Shown here: positions 1 to 8,695 of the stretch, in pieces
Layout of the letters: every line of letters begins with the position of its first letter
Numbering within the stretch: the first letter of the stretch is position 1
DNA from: J051 sp040289295
Lineage (GTDB): Bacteria; Armatimonadota; Fimbriimonadia; Fimbriimonadales; ATM1
DNA length: 64,000 bases
Direction: 5' to 3'
Assembly (NCBI GenBank): GCA_040289295.1
Contig: PSLA01000002.1
Span: 1 to 64,000 of the forward strand
Notes under the pieces: model-generated
Databases searched by the model: none
What the model was told of the DNA's origin: nothing
Seen by the model: the letters and a program-made list of their open reading frames with translations, nothing else
Program-made: the position numbers and the translations under genes

Positions 1-196
1 GGCTGACGCTAACCGTACCAAACTGCCCACCCGCTGATTCGTCTAGCAACTGCAGCCGTTGCTGCGACTACCCAAAGAGAACTTTGTACTCCGCCCAAAT
101 TACTTGCAGCCAAGCTAGCTGTTGCCACAGAGCGTGAAAGACCTCACCAAGGTCCTGGCCCAGTCGATCAATGTAGTCTTTCTTAGCTTCGTCCAT
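1..196 (-). pseudogene. Broken small-protein gene at the left edge, in-frame stop after 42 codons
   Basis: An ATG at 196 opens a well-behaved frame beginning MDEAKKDYIDRLGQDLG and running through an aromatic helix (FHALWQQLAWLQ) to LFG. It meets a TAG at 68-70. The same frame then continues to the window edge as SQQRLQLLDESAGGQFG, which still reads like protein. From memory it resembles a family of uncharacterised soluble helical proteins whose N-terminus has the pattern LGxxxGxxFHxLWxxLxWLxxxWxEYxxLFG followed by a PERxxLLN-like segment. The TAG therefore looks like a nonsense mutation or a base-call error rather than a natural end. No clear ribosome binding site precedes the ATG. Function unknown. 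Confidence 0.5.
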
Positions 197-413
197 GCTC
201 GGAAGTGTGTCGAAGCCAGCCGGCCCATGTCAACGGCGCCGCCAGGTATATACGGGACGCCGCCAGGGATATAGATCGGGCGGGGTGCCACGTGTCGCTA
301 ATCAATTACTGACGACCTATCAGACGGTGTTGATGACCTGGGGGGCACGATCATCTTCGGTTTCACCGCATGCGTGCGGCACGAAATCGGAGTTGACGAC
401 GTTGTGCGCCTAA

Positions 414-1421
414 TCACGCCACTTCTTGGGGAAGAACCGGTTCAGGGCCGTGTGGAACCCCATCGCGGATGTCCTTTATGGTGGCTTGGGCGTAAGCCTG
501 GAGAAGTGGTTCAGGGTCGCTCTGTGCCGTGCGCTCGAGTGACTCGAGGGCGCGGTGCTTGAAGGAGGGGAGCCATTCGCAAAGGTGAATCAAGCCGTGC
601 ACGGCGCTCCTGCGGCCGTAGGGCTGCTGTCCTTTTTCGATAACGGCGAGCAAAGCCTCTCCCGCAGCCTCCGTTGCGACATGATCGCCAAGAACGTCGC
701 CTGCCTTGAAGACGGCGCGCGCGTAGTCGTCCTCGGCGGTCATCATGAAGTCGCGAATCGCCTCGATGGCTTGCTTGCGCCCTGCTTCGTCGGGGAACAG
801 GCTTAGCAGGTCTTCGAAAATGTCGAGCGCGCACCATTGGGCGGTCCTGCGATAAGGGTGCCCGCTCTCGCGCATGATTCGGATGAGCGAATCACCGTAG
901 GGAACCGTCCGAGCGTGCGAGTCTATCTGCACCATTGCGACGTGTGCGACGTCGCGGTCTGGGCAGAAAAGCAGGCGAATCAGTTCTGTGGGCCGCAGGT
1001 CGCTGATCGAACCTGCAAACCGCCTCGGCAGGCCGAGGGTGCGACTGATGGCGAACTGGCGCTGGAACAGGGGCTTCAGCTCGCGTCGGAGGTTCGCGAG
1101 CATGGTTTCTTCGTCGTTCCCCTTCGCCTCCGCCCACAACGGTTCGCACTTGCCGAAAACTCCGAAGGGCGTCTCCGCGACGAGCACGGGGAACGCCTCG
1201 CCGTGCGCCTCGAAGCGAACGGTGCGTCGAAACTGGTCGGGCTTAACGTTATATTGGCTGGCGACGGACGGCCGCGGCCAGAGGAACTGCCTGCGGTGTC
1301 CAGGGTTAACGGCAGGCATGGGCCCGCCATTCCGCTCCTCTTCCTCAGCCAGAAAAGCCTCGAGCGATTCAAGAATCTGCTCGCGTGTGCACACCGCCCA
1401 GAGTTTGCGCCGAAACGCCAT
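414..1421 (-). CDS. Hypothetical protein with HEAT/ARM-like helical C-terminal half
   Basis: 335 residues, no signal peptide or membrane segment. The first half is mixed. From about residue 140 there are regularly spaced helices with alanine- and leucine-rich faces (for example RRTAQWCALDIFEDLL and GRRSAVHGLIHLCEWL), the look of alpha-solenoid repeats such as HEAT, which usually bind other proteins. No catalytic motif is visible. It is divergent from grpE with only 47 bases between start codons, so the two promoters overlap. The 217 bases between its stop and the broken gene on the left hold no convincing gene, only a short imperfect direct repeat near 227-276. Function unknown. Confidence 0.7.
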   Translation of the reverse strand: MAFRRKLWAVCTREQILESLEAFLAEEEERNGGPMPAVNPGHRRQFLWPRPSVASQYNVKPDQFRRTVRFEAHGEAFPVLVAETPFGVFGKCEPLWAEAKGNDEETMLANLRRELKPLFQRQFAISRTLGLPRRFAGSISDLRPTELIRLLFCPDRDVAHVAMVQIDSHARTVPYGDSLIRIMRESGHPYRRTAQWCALDIFEDLLSLFPDEAGRKQAIEAIRDFMMTAEDDYARAVFKAGDVLGDHVATEAAGEALLAVIEKGQQPYGRRSAVHGLIHLCEWLPSFKHRALESLERTAQSDPEPLLQAYAQATIKDIRDGVPHGPEPVLPQEVA

Positions 1422-1453
1422 CGCGGGTCAAGAGGGGCGCAAAGATAGAGCGG

Positions 1454-1459
1454 TATAAT
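1454..1459 (+). promoter_or_regulatory. TATAAT -10 element for grpE operon
   Basis: A perfect TATAAT ends 9 bases before the grpE ATG. With transcription starting about 7 bases after the hexamer, the mRNA would begin at or within a few bases of the start codon. No good -35 hexamer is visible at 16-18 bases. Confidence 0.55.
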
Positions 1460-1468
1460 CGCGGCGCT

Positions 1469-2056
1469 ATGCAGCCGTCTGAAACACCGCCGCCGGAACC
1501 GATCGAGCAGAATGGACCCGAAGCGAAACCGGCAACCGAAGAGAGCGACGCTGTTGCAGAAGGCACCGAACCCGAACCCACGCAGGTCGCCGTGGTGGAG
1601 GAGGCACTGTCCAACCTGCAGGACGACCTTCGCAGAGCGGAAGAGGCGTACCTCAGAGCGGTGGCGGATCTGCAGAACTATCGTCGAAGGGTGGGCCAGG
1701 AGCTGCAGCGCGAGCGCGAAGCTGGCAAGGTAGAGGTTGTGGAAGACCTCCTACCGATCCTGGACAACTTCGAGCGTACCCTCGACGCCGGCAAAAGTGG
1801 AGCATCGCTCGAGTCGCTTCTTAAAGGCGTTCGCCTGATTGAGAAGCAACTGCGCACCACGCTCGAGCGCCACGGGCTGACACCAATCGAGGCGGAGGGC
1901 CAACCGTTCGACCCCGAACTGCACGAGGCCGTCGTCATCGAGCACAGCGACGAGCCAGAAGGGGTGATCCTAAAGGTACTCGAACGCGGCTACCGCCTCG
2001 GAGACCGCGTCGTACGCCCGGCAAAGGCGAAAGTGAGCAAAGGGCCCGAGAAGTGA
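1469..2056 (+). CDS. grpE: GrpE, nucleotide exchange factor of DnaK
   Basis: 195 residues. GrpE promotes ADP release from the chaperone DnaK in the cytoplasm. The first ~45 residues are acidic and low-complexity. A long coiled coil follows (AEEAYLRAVADLQNYRRRV, the NYRRR segment being typical of the family), then the C-terminal beta domain with PFDPELHEAV. The start at 1469 is chosen because it directly follows a perfect -10 hexamer and gives a normal family length; an upstream in-frame start would lie in the divergent promoter. dnaK and dnaJ are not adjacent. The stop overlaps the glmM start by 4 bases, so translation is coupled. Confidence 0.93.
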   Translation: MQPSETPPPEPIEQNGPEAKPATEESDAVAEGTEPEPTQVAVVEEALSNLQDDLRRAEEAYLRAVADLQNYRRRVGQELQREREAGKVEVVEDLLPILDNFERTLDAGKSGASLESLLKGVRLIEKQLRTTLERHGLTPIEAEGQPFDPELHEAVVIEHSDEPEGVILKVLERGYRLGDRVVRPAKAKVSKGPEK

Positions 2057-3408
2057 GCCTTTTTGGCACAGACGGTATCCGCGGAGTAGCGAACGAGGAG
2101 TTGACGCCAGAATTGGCGGTCTCGGTCGGCGTGGCTACAGGGTTGCACTTCCGCCGCCAAGATGCCAAGACGGCCGCCATCGGGCGGGACACGCGACGCA
2201 GCGGCTCAATGCTGTCCGCGGCCGTCTTGGCCAGTTTGTGCTCTGCAGGAATCGATGTGACCGACCTCGGGATAGCGCCGACGCCTGCGGTCTCATGGTT
2301 TGTCCGCACGCGACACGCGGACTTCGGCATCGTGATTTCAGCCAGCCACAACCCGCCCGCCGACAACGGCATCAAACTGCTGAGTAAAGAGGGCACGAAG
2401 TTGGAGGCTGAGGAAGAGGAAGAAATCGAGCAAGGCCTTGGAACGAAGAGCCCTGTGGCTCCGCAGGAGGTGGGCAGAGCCTTCCCGCAGCCCGAGGCGC
2501 TCGAGGGGTATATCGACTGGCTCGCGTCTCTGTTTCCGGGGCGACTGGACGGAATGCGGGTCGCCCTGGACGCGGCGAACGGCGCCGCCTATGCGGTCGC
2601 GCCGAGGCTCCTCCGTCGCCTTGGCGCAGAGGTTACGGCGATCGGGGTGGATGGCGACGGCGATTACATCAACGACGGTGTGGGCGCAACCTGCCCAAAG
2701 ACGATTCAACGACTGACTGTGCAGAGCGGCGCAGCAATCGGAATCAGCCTCGATGGGGACGCTGACCGGTGCATCTTTAGCGATGAGAAGGGATCGCTCA
2801 TCAACGGCGACCGCACGATGGCGATCATCGCGCACGCTTTGAAACTCGAGCCGAAGGTCGTGGTTGGGACAGTAATGAGCAACCTCGCGTTTGAGGAGGC
2901 GCTTGAGGAGAATGGATACACATTAGAGCGGACCGCCGTCGGAGACCGCAACGTAGCCGAGCGAATGAAGGCGCTTGGAGCCAAAATCGGCGGCGAGCAG
3001 AGCGGGCACATCATACTTTCCGACTACGCCCCAACTGGCGACGGCCTACTGACTGCCGTGATTATGCTACGCGTGCTGAAGGAATCCGGACTCCCTGCTT
3101 CTCAGTTACCGCCCGTCTATGAGAACCGCCCTCAGGTGCTCATCAACGCGCGCGTTGAAAAGAAGGACGGTTGGCGGCAATCAGATCGGATTCGAAAAGC
3201 GATCGCGCACGGCGACGAAGAAGTTCGCGGCATCGGACGCGTGCTCGTTCGACCGAGCGGAACCCAGCCCGTCATCCGCATCATGGTGGAGGCAACGGAC
3301 CAGGCGCTGCGGGACAAGGTTGCGGAAGACATCCTCACCGCTGTGCTTCAAGAACTGGGCGGCGAAGTCGCGGATCGAGTGGAGTTGACCGATGCTCTTG
3401 GCGATTGA
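2053..3408 (+). CDS. glmM: Phosphoglucosamine mutase GlmM
   Basis: 451 residues, full family length. Converts glucosamine-6-phosphate to glucosamine-1-phosphate for UDP-GlcNAc and so peptidoglycan synthesis. It begins FGTDGIRG, has the phosphoserine loop SASHNP (Ser about residue 98), the metal-binding loop DGDADRC (234-240), and the sugar-phosphate binding RPSGTQPVIRI near the C-terminus. The GTG start overlaps the grpE stop as GTGA. Its 3' end overlaps coaX by 17 bases. Assignment as GlmM rather than another phosphohexomutase rests on the FGTDGIRG start and overall length. Confidence 0.95.
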   Translation: MSLFGTDGIRGVANEELTPELAVSVGVATGLHFRRQDAKTAAIGRDTRRSGSMLSAAVLASLCSAGIDVTDLGIAPTPAVSWFVRTRHADFGIVISASHNPPADNGIKLLSKEGTKLEAEEEEEIEQGLGTKSPVAPQEVGRAFPQPEALEGYIDWLASLFPGRLDGMRVALDAANGAAYAVAPRLLRRLGAEVTAIGVDGDGDYINDGVGATCPKTIQRLTVQSGAAIGISLDGDADRCIFSDEKGSLINGDRTMAIIAHALKLEPKVVVGTVMSNLAFEEALEENGYTLERTAVGDRNVAERMKALGAKIGGEQSGHIILSDYAPTGDGLLTAVIMLRVLKESGLPASQLPPVYENRPQVLINARVEKKDGWRQSDRIRKAIAHGDEEVRGIGRVLVRPSGTQPVIRIMVEATDQALRDKVAEDILTAVLQELGGEVADRVELTDALGD

Positions 3409-4141
3409 CGTCGGCAACACGAACGCGGTCTTCGGGTTTCACGCTGGCGACGAGTGGAAGCCCGTTTGGAGACTGACGACTCGCGCCGAGGCGACCGCGC
3501 ACGATTGGCTCGCGTCGCTGCGCGCGCTCTCGCCGTTGGGTGAGGCGCTTCGACCCTCGAAGGCGATCTGCGCGTCGGTAGTGCCAACTGTGGATGCGGC
3601 ACTAACTGCGGCAGTCCATGATTTGTACGGAATCCCTCTGCAGTTCGTCTCGCCGGAGAGTGTAAAAATACTACATATCGAATACGAGCCGCCGAACGCC
3701 GTAGGGGCAGACCGCGTCGCCAACGCCGTAGCTGTTCGCCAGCTATACGGCGCTCCGGCGGTGGTAGTGGACTTCGGCACGGCGACCACATTCGACGCAG
3801 TAACAAAGGATGCATACATCGGTGGGGCGATTCTGCCTGGCCCGGCGCTCTCGATGGAGGCTCTGTTTCATCGAACAGCGAAGCTGCCGCGTGTTGCCCT
3901 TGAAGCGCCCGCCCACGCAATCGGCCGAACAACCGCGGAGAGCATCCAGTCAGGGCTTATCTTAGGTTACGCCGGAGCGATCGACCGCCTCACGCGACAA
4001 TTCGTCGCCGAGTTGGGCAACACTGCTAACGTCGTCGCCACCGGAGGCCTCGCCACCATGTTCGCACCGCTCTGTGAAACCATCAATGCCGTCAACCCAA
4101 ACCTTACTCTCGAAGGTCTGCGACTCATCGCCGCCCACTAA
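3392..4141 (+). CDS. coaX: Type III pantothenate kinase CoaX
   Basis: 249 residues. Catalyses the first step of coenzyme A synthesis, ATP-dependent phosphorylation of pantothenate. The N-terminal DVGNTN is the ASKHA phosphate-1 motif, DFGTATTFDAV in mid-protein is the second phosphate loop, and GGAILPGPALSMEALFHRTA is the pantothenate-binding stretch typical of type III enzymes. The start lies inside the end of glmM, making a three-gene operon grpE-glmM-coaX. The stop codon overlaps that of the convergent gene at 4138. Confidence 0.94.
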   Translation: MLLAIDVGNTNAVFGFHAGDEWKPVWRLTTRAEATAHDWLASLRALSPLGEALRPSKAICASVVPTVDAALTAAVHDLYGIPLQFVSPESVKILHIEYEPPNAVGADRVANAVAVRQLYGAPAVVVDFGTATTFDAVTKDAYIGGAILPGPALSMEALFHRTAKLPRVALEAPAHAIGRTTAESIQSGLILGYAGAIDRLTRQFVAELGNTANVVATGGLATMFAPLCETINAVNPNLTLEGLRLIAAH

Positions 4142-4947
4142 TCCTCGCTTTTCTGCCCTGTTGAAATGCCATAGTGCCACTCGGCACCCGCATTGAAGCG
4201 CGCGCCGCTCACGCCCACCAGGCGGCACGCCTTGGAAATCTTTCCTGCCATCACCCAGTCCGGCACGGCTTGCCGTACCCCTACGCCCGGCAGAATCCTC
4301 GCCGCCGCCTTGCGGATGGCGCCTCCCACCGTCTGCAGCAGGTAGCGGTCCGCGGGGTGAACTCCCTCCTCAAGGTCGAACACCAGCACCAAGTCGCGTA
4401 GAAGGCGGCTCGCCGCCTTCGGGCCGAAGCCCGGAATCTCACGCAGCAGTTGGTGCACGTGCTCGAGGCGTCCGGTTTCTCTTATCTCTGCAAGCACCCA
4501 AGCGACCAGACCCTCCTCTCCTCGCGTGCCATACGTCTCGAAGTTCCACTCCAGCAACCCACGCATCAGTCCCTCCAACTGGTCGGATGATTTCTTCCCT
4601 CTCGGTGGGAGCGCATCGACAAATCGCTTCCAAAACGGCTCTGAGGCCCGTTCGTCCAGGAATTCCCTAACACCCCGCCGTTCCACCCACCTGATCGCTT
4701 CCTCCGCAGCAACGGATGCACCGAGGCGCGCGAACCGGCGATGCCCGAAGGCGTACTCGCGCAACACAAGCCGCAAAGCCGGCGCGAACCTCGAAAGGTG
4801 TATTTCCCAACCTTCCTGCTCGTCGCCCGCGACCTGACGCCAGCGGGGCAGGAGGTATTCACGAAGGTAACTATCGGCGTCGCGTGCAGCAACGTCACGC
4901 ATCAGTTGCGCAACAGCGTCGTCAACCTTCTCCTCTGGGTGCGACAA
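4138..4947 (-). CDS. HhH-GPD type DNA glycosylase-like protein
   Basis: 269 residues. The middle contains IPGFGPKAASRLLRDLVL followed about 20 residues later by HPADRYLLQTVG. This reproduces the helix-hairpin-helix (GxGxK) and downstream Asp of base-excision glycosylases such as endonuclease III (GVGRK ... VDTHI), so the catalytic Lys and Asp appear to be present. The N-terminal ~130 residues do not look like Nth, MutY or AlkA, and the 4Fe-4S cysteine cluster is absent. It could be a divergent OGG-like enzyme or a structural relative. The TTG start has GGAGG 10 bases upstream. No partner gene nearby. Confidence 0.6.
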   Translation of the reverse strand: MSHPEEKVDDAVAQLMRDVAARDADSYLREYLLPRWRQVAGDEQEGWEIHLSRFAPALRLVLREYAFGHRRFARLGASVAAEEAIRWVERRGVREFLDERASEPFWKRFVDALPPRGKKSSDQLEGLMRGLLEWNFETYGTRGEEGLVAWVLAEIRETGRLEHVHQLLREIPGFGPKAASRLLRDLVLVFDLEEGVHPADRYLLQTVGGAIRKAAARILPGVGVRQAVPDWVMAGKISKACRLVGVSGARFNAGAEWHYGISTGQKSED

Positions 4948-5051
4948 CCGAATGACGCCTCCTCACCGATCTGCACACAAGGAATCCGCCAATCACCATA
5001 TACGGGTGACAAGGTCAAACCGGTGATACGTTCCCATGATACCTGGGCAGA

Positions 5052-6344
5052 TTAGAACCGCGCGCTCGGAGTCATGCCGACCACGACCGGAAGCGTTGGA
5101 ACTTGGACGCCTCCCACGCCCGCACCGACACCCGATCTTATACGGTCGAACACCTGCCAACAAAACTCGTCAACCTGAATCTGGTTGCTATGCAGCTCTT
5201 CGAGAGCAAGTACCATGGCCCGGGTGTAGACACCGTACTGTTTGCCCTCAAAGAAAACCCCGTGAACGTTCTCACCGGGCATCGTGCCGTGACACTGGGC
5301 GATACGGCCGAGAGTCGGCACCTCGCGACCAAAGTACCCTCCGTTGAGGGACATGGGCCGGTCAACCTGGAAGAAGGCGAAGATGGTTGCGCCTTTGCTC
5401 ATGAAGATTCGGTACAGATCCACCTTTCCCAGCATGGTTTCGACACGTCCCGCCTGGGAATCCGTACCCTTGAGCAGGTCCTTCTTCTGGCTCTCGTCAT
5501 AAAAACCGCCGCCGCTAAAGAATAGGAAGACTGTGCCGGATTCCGGAATCCGCGCGGCGAGCGCCTCCGCCTCTCTCCTGATGGTGGCTACATCGGCGTT
5601 CTTGAGCACAACGATGTTCTCCGCGGGATAGCCTGCGTGCTTGATAAGAGCTTCCTTGAGGAGGTCGACGTCTTGGATGCCAAAGTCGCTGCCGTCGTTT
5701 TGGGGGTTACCGATCAGGAGGGCGAACTTAAAATCGAGCAGGGGCACCAGGCCGAAGCGGCTCGGTAGTAAAAGAGGGTCGGAGCGGCCTGGCTGAGACC
5801 CTGGCCCAGCGGTTCCCGAAATCACGCCGAGATCGCCCGGATCGAGCATCTCCCTGTCTACTCTGAACGCCTTGCTCAGGTCCATCTCGGTCAAGGCGCG
5901 CTGAACGCGAGATGCTTGCTCCATGTTTCCGGCTGCAGCATAGGTTGAGGCCAAGAGGACCATCGACTCTACGCTCGCCTTCCCCCCTGCCAAGAGCTTC
6001 TCGAACCCTTCAATGGCGGCCGCAAGGTGAGCCTTCCGAGCCTCTTCCGTTTCGGCGCCGGCGGCCAGTTTGAAGGAGCAATACGCCACGGCGAAGTTCG
6101 GTGAATAAGGCGTGCCGTTTCGCCAAACGGTCCGGGTCGTCACTGCGGCGCCGACCGTTGAAGGCTCTTGCGTGTCCTCTGGTCGGTCGGCGATAGCCTC
6201 TTGGAACGCCTTCTGCGCGTCCGCCCAATTACCTTGCTTTGCGAGACGGAGCCCCCGCTCGTAAGCGTCCTTCCATGCTTGCGCGGAGGCTGCGACCACC
6301 GTGCAGGCGAGCAGCAGTACCAGGATGAATCTCATTCGTTTCAT
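5052..6344 (-). CDS. Secreted TPR protein with catalytically dead caspase-like domain
   Basis: 430 residues. Signal peptide at 1-22, TPR-like helices about 24-155 (GLRLAKQGNWADAQKAFQEA), then a caspase/C14 fold from about 205. Visible are the first strand FALLIGNPQND, the VVLKNADVATIRREAEAL segment and the strand TVFLFFSGGG. In active C14 peptidases that strand ends FSGHG; here the His position (279) is Gly. The next core strand, TIFAFFQVDRP, carries Gln (326) where the catalytic Cys of DAC(H/F)SG should be. Both catalytic residues are therefore missing by this alignment. It starts 7 bases after the upstream barrel gene and is last in a three-gene cluster. Confidence 0.7.
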   Translation of the reverse strand: MKRMRFILVLLLACTVVAASAQAWKDAYERGLRLAKQGNWADAQKAFQEAIADRPEDTQEPSTVGAAVTTRTVWRNGTPYSPNFAVAYCSFKLAAGAETEEARKAHLAAAIEGFEKLLAGGKASVESMVLLASTYAAAGNMEQASRVQRALTEMDLSKAFRVDREMLDPGDLGVISGTAGPGSQPGRSDPLLLPSRFGLVPLLDFKFALLIGNPQNDGSDFGIQDVDLLKEALIKHAGYPAENIVVLKNADVATIRREAEALAARIPESGTVFLFFSGGGFYDESQKKDLLKGTDSQAGRVETMLGKVDLYRIFMSKGATIFAFFQVDRPMSLNGGYFGREVPTLGRIAQCHGTMPGENVHGVFFEGKQYGVYTRAMVLALEELHSNQIQVDEFCWQVFDRIRSGVGAGVGGVQVPTLPVVVGMTPSARF

Positions 6345-6351
6345 GTGGCGT

Positions 6352-7497
6352 TTACCTCCGTCCGATTCGAGAACTCATGGTTAGGGACACGTCTGGCTTG
6401 GACTGCCCGCTGGCTGCGGCGATGTTGAGATCCAGCCAATAGTCCGCCTCAAACGGGCGGTAGCCGAGCCCGAAGGTGAAGGCGCTACGGCTGCTGAAGC
6501 CTTCGCCGGCGTCCTGCACGACTCGGAAACCCAGGCGAATCGGTACGTATCCGAAGCTCTGCGCCCAGTTGTACTCGATGCCGACTCCGGCTGCTGCGTG
6601 ACCGTCCCGCCTGAGCCCACCGGGCTTGCCGCGGTTAGCCCCAAAGAACCATGCTCCGTCAACCCCTCCGATGAGGTAGTCCCTACCACCGCGAAGGCCG
6701 TCCCGCCTCCACACAACGCCCGCCTGAAGCCGGCCGGGGATCTCATCGGAGATCGCGTCAAGCTTGTCCATATTAACCTTGATGGGCGTGCGGTATGAGA
6801 TTCCGAAGGAAACGTTCGGGTTACTCGGAGGGGTGAATTGCACTCCAACGATGCCACCGATTCCAATCCCTTCATCGGTTACGGCCGGGTCGTCAATCAC
6901 CGTGGTCTCCTGACCGTCGTCAATCCGCCGAAAGGTGTCGCTCAGAATGTGTTGCCTCCCAATAACAACGCCAACCCCGATGTTGGTCTGACCGCGCGAA
7001 GGCAGCCCCCAAGCGATGGTTAAGAACTCGTTAGTGACGCGAAGCACATCATCAATGTCCACGGACACGCCGTCGCCTTCTAGTCGTACGCCCACGCGTC
7101 GATCGTTGAAGAAGCCGCCCTTAGCGTAACTCAATCCAAGTGTGCCCCGCCCGCCGATCGGCAAGGCGAACCCTCCGAATGCAATCGAGTACGAGCCGAA
7201 CGAGCCCGAACCGTGCTCGTCCGGGTCGTCCAACCTACCTGAAAGGCTCGTCACCGAGGTTGGAAGGTTTCGGAAGTTTAACTCCACCTGCCCTTCCCCA
7301 ATCAGCGACAGGTTCGCGGGGTTCCAATACGAGGCGCTGGGGTCGGCTGCGTTTGAGTACATTCCACCACCCATTCCCAGAGAGCGCCCCCCCATTTCGA
7401 AAGCATCAAAGAGGTCGGGAATCTGGCTTGCCGCCTGGGCCCCGACCATGGCTAGCGCCAGGAAGACAGCGAATCGCATCCTTGCTATGTTCTCCAT
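6352..7497 (-). CDS. Outer-membrane beta-barrel protein, PorV/FadL-like
   Basis: 381 residues. Signal peptide MENIARMRFAVFLALAMVGAQA, then GGRSLGMGGGMYSNAADPSASYWNPANL, a pattern typical of PorV/PorQ- and FadL-like barrels (ALGMGGA...A...YWNPAGL). The rest is alternating beta strands rich in aromatic and glycine residues and ends MSSRIGRR. The start at 7497 is chosen because AAGGAG lies 6 bases upstream; an in-frame start 51 bases earlier has no such site. It lies between an Ig-like secreted protein and the pseudo-caspase gene, which suggests a shared envelope role. Transport substrate unknown. Confidence 0.65.
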   Translation of the reverse strand: MENIARMRFAVFLALAMVGAQAASQIPDLFDAFEMGGRSLGMGGGMYSNAADPSASYWNPANLSLIGEGQVELNFRNLPTSVTSLSGRLDDPDEHGSGSFGSYSIAFGGFALPIGGRGTLGLSYAKGGFFNDRRVGVRLEGDGVSVDIDDVLRVTNEFLTIAWGLPSRGQTNIGVGVVIGRQHILSDTFRRIDDGQETTVIDDPAVTDEGIGIGGIVGVQFTPPSNPNVSFGISYRTPIKVNMDKLDAISDEIPGRLQAGVVWRRDGLRGGRDYLIGGVDGAWFFGANRGKPGGLRRDGHAAAGVGIEYNWAQSFGYVPIRLGFRVVQDAGEGFSSRSAFTFGLGYRPFEADYWLDLNIAAASGQSKPDVSLTMSSRIGRR

Positions 7498-7561
7498 TCT
7501 ATTCTCCTTACCAAGGGTCGTCGCGCAGATTACCCGCTTTATGTGCACCGCATATCGTGCC

Positions 7562-8587
7562 TCACCTTTGCGGGCCGCGCGAGCGTTCTCTGCCGCGGTA
7601 CCTGCCCGTGGTAAGCGGAACCTCCTGAGTCACGGCTACGTTGCCCGCTTTGTCCACCACATTCACCGTTATCTTGAATAAATCCGGGTCCGTAAACAGC
7701 ACTGGAGCGCGCCCGAGCCAGATCCGCTCGGTCTCGCTGCCCCCTGGTGCCCACCGCAGTCGGGAGGCCCTCCGGATGAGCGTGCCGTCCATGCGACGCA
7801 CCTCCACCAAGACCGCCAACCAATCCACGGAATCCTGCGAGGCGTCCTGAACCTTGATGATGATCCCCATGACCGAACCGGGTCGGACGACCGAATTCGT
7901 TCTCGGAAACTCCACTCGAACCACCGGTGCAGCACGGTCCAACGTAACGGGTATTTCAAGGGTTTCGCTGTTCTCGGCTTTGTCGGTTACCTTGATTCGT
8001 ATCGTCTGTTCGCCATCCTCCTCTATGAACGAGGTGTCCCACACAACCGCAACCGACGACGTGTTCCCCGTATTGTTGGGAAGGTCCGCGTCGTTGACGG
8101 TAACGCGCCACTCTTTGATATTCAGTTCATCCAACTCCGCGGTGATCGTCACAACTCCGCGAACAAAGGAATTCCGCAGGGGGCTAAAGTCGCTGAACCT
8201 CGGCTTGATCCGGTCAAGCGTCACGGTCAGGTTCACTGTGTTGTACGTGTTCCCTGGTTCCGTCGCCGTAACTTGGATATCGTAGCCGCCCTCGGGGAAG
8301 GAGTCGCTCGGATTCCAATTGAGGCTCCCGCTTGCGTTGCCGGATTCGTCCGGCGTCACACGCGTCTCCAAGGTCGTCGAGGCGCCACCGCCAACCTTCG
8401 AAATCTGGGCGCGGACCGTGACCTGTACGTTGCCGCCGGCGATGCGGAAGTTGATCGTCGTACTTGAACCTACGAAAGCACCGTTCTCGGGGCTGGTCAC
8501 CGTGAGCGTGCCCGCAAGCGCCCCGACGGTGGCGACCGCCGCCAAGAGGCACGTAAAGAAAACTCTCATCATTCCGATCTTCATCAT
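7562..8587 (-). CDS. Secreted protein with Ig/cadherin-like repeats
   Basis: 341 residues. N-terminal signal peptide, then tandem all-beta modules with conserved openings: LTVTSPENGAFVGSSTTINF, KPRFSDFSPLRNSFVRGVVT and APVVRVEFPRTNSVVRPGSV. Each module carries a late V(N/T)DKAxN-like strand (KVTDKAENSETLEIPVTLD, VVDKAGNVAVTQEVPL), as in bacterial Ig-like domains. The C-terminus is basic (RYRGRERSRGPQR). The ATG at 8587 has AGGAG 8 bases upstream. It is first in a minus-strand set with the barrel gene (65 bases later) and the pseudo-caspase gene. Likely an envelope or surface structural protein; binding partner unknown. Confidence 0.65.
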   Translation of the reverse strand: MMKIGMMRVFFTCLLAAVATVGALAGTLTVTSPENGAFVGSSTTINFRIAGGNVQVTVRAQISKVGGGASTTLETRVTPDESGNASGSLNWNPSDSFPEGGYDIQVTATEPGNTYNTVNLTVTLDRIKPRFSDFSPLRNSFVRGVVTITAELDELNIKEWRVTVNDADLPNNTGNTSSVAVVWDTSFIEEDGEQTIRIKVTDKAENSETLEIPVTLDRAAPVVRVEFPRTNSVVRPGSVMGIIIKVQDASQDSVDWLAVLVEVRRMDGTLIRRASRLRWAPGGSETERIWLGRAPVLFTDPDLFKITVNVVDKAGNVAVTQEVPLTTGRYRGRERSRGPQR

Positions 8588-8613
8588 CGCTTGATCTCCT
8601 CGAACGCGACCCT

Positions 8614-8635
8614 GCGGGCGGCAAACGCCGCCCGC
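8614..8635 (-). repeat. GC-rich perfect hairpin, 9-bp arms
   Basis: GCGGGCGGC and its complement separated by AAAC, between the HAD gene end and the Ig-like gene start. No T-tract follows on the minus strand, so it may be a weak terminator for the HAD gene or a 5' leader hairpin of the Ig-like gene. Confidence 0.45.
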
Positions 8636-8695
8636 CAGGAGGACGCTCCCTGCTGTTTAGGACGTTCGGACGGCTCCGGACGTCTTATCGGCCAG

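Noticed and set aside
837..1448. Plus-strand frame of 203 codons opposite the HEAT-like gene
   Set aside because: No recognisable motif; it overlaps the grpE promoter and its composition is that of an antisense frame.
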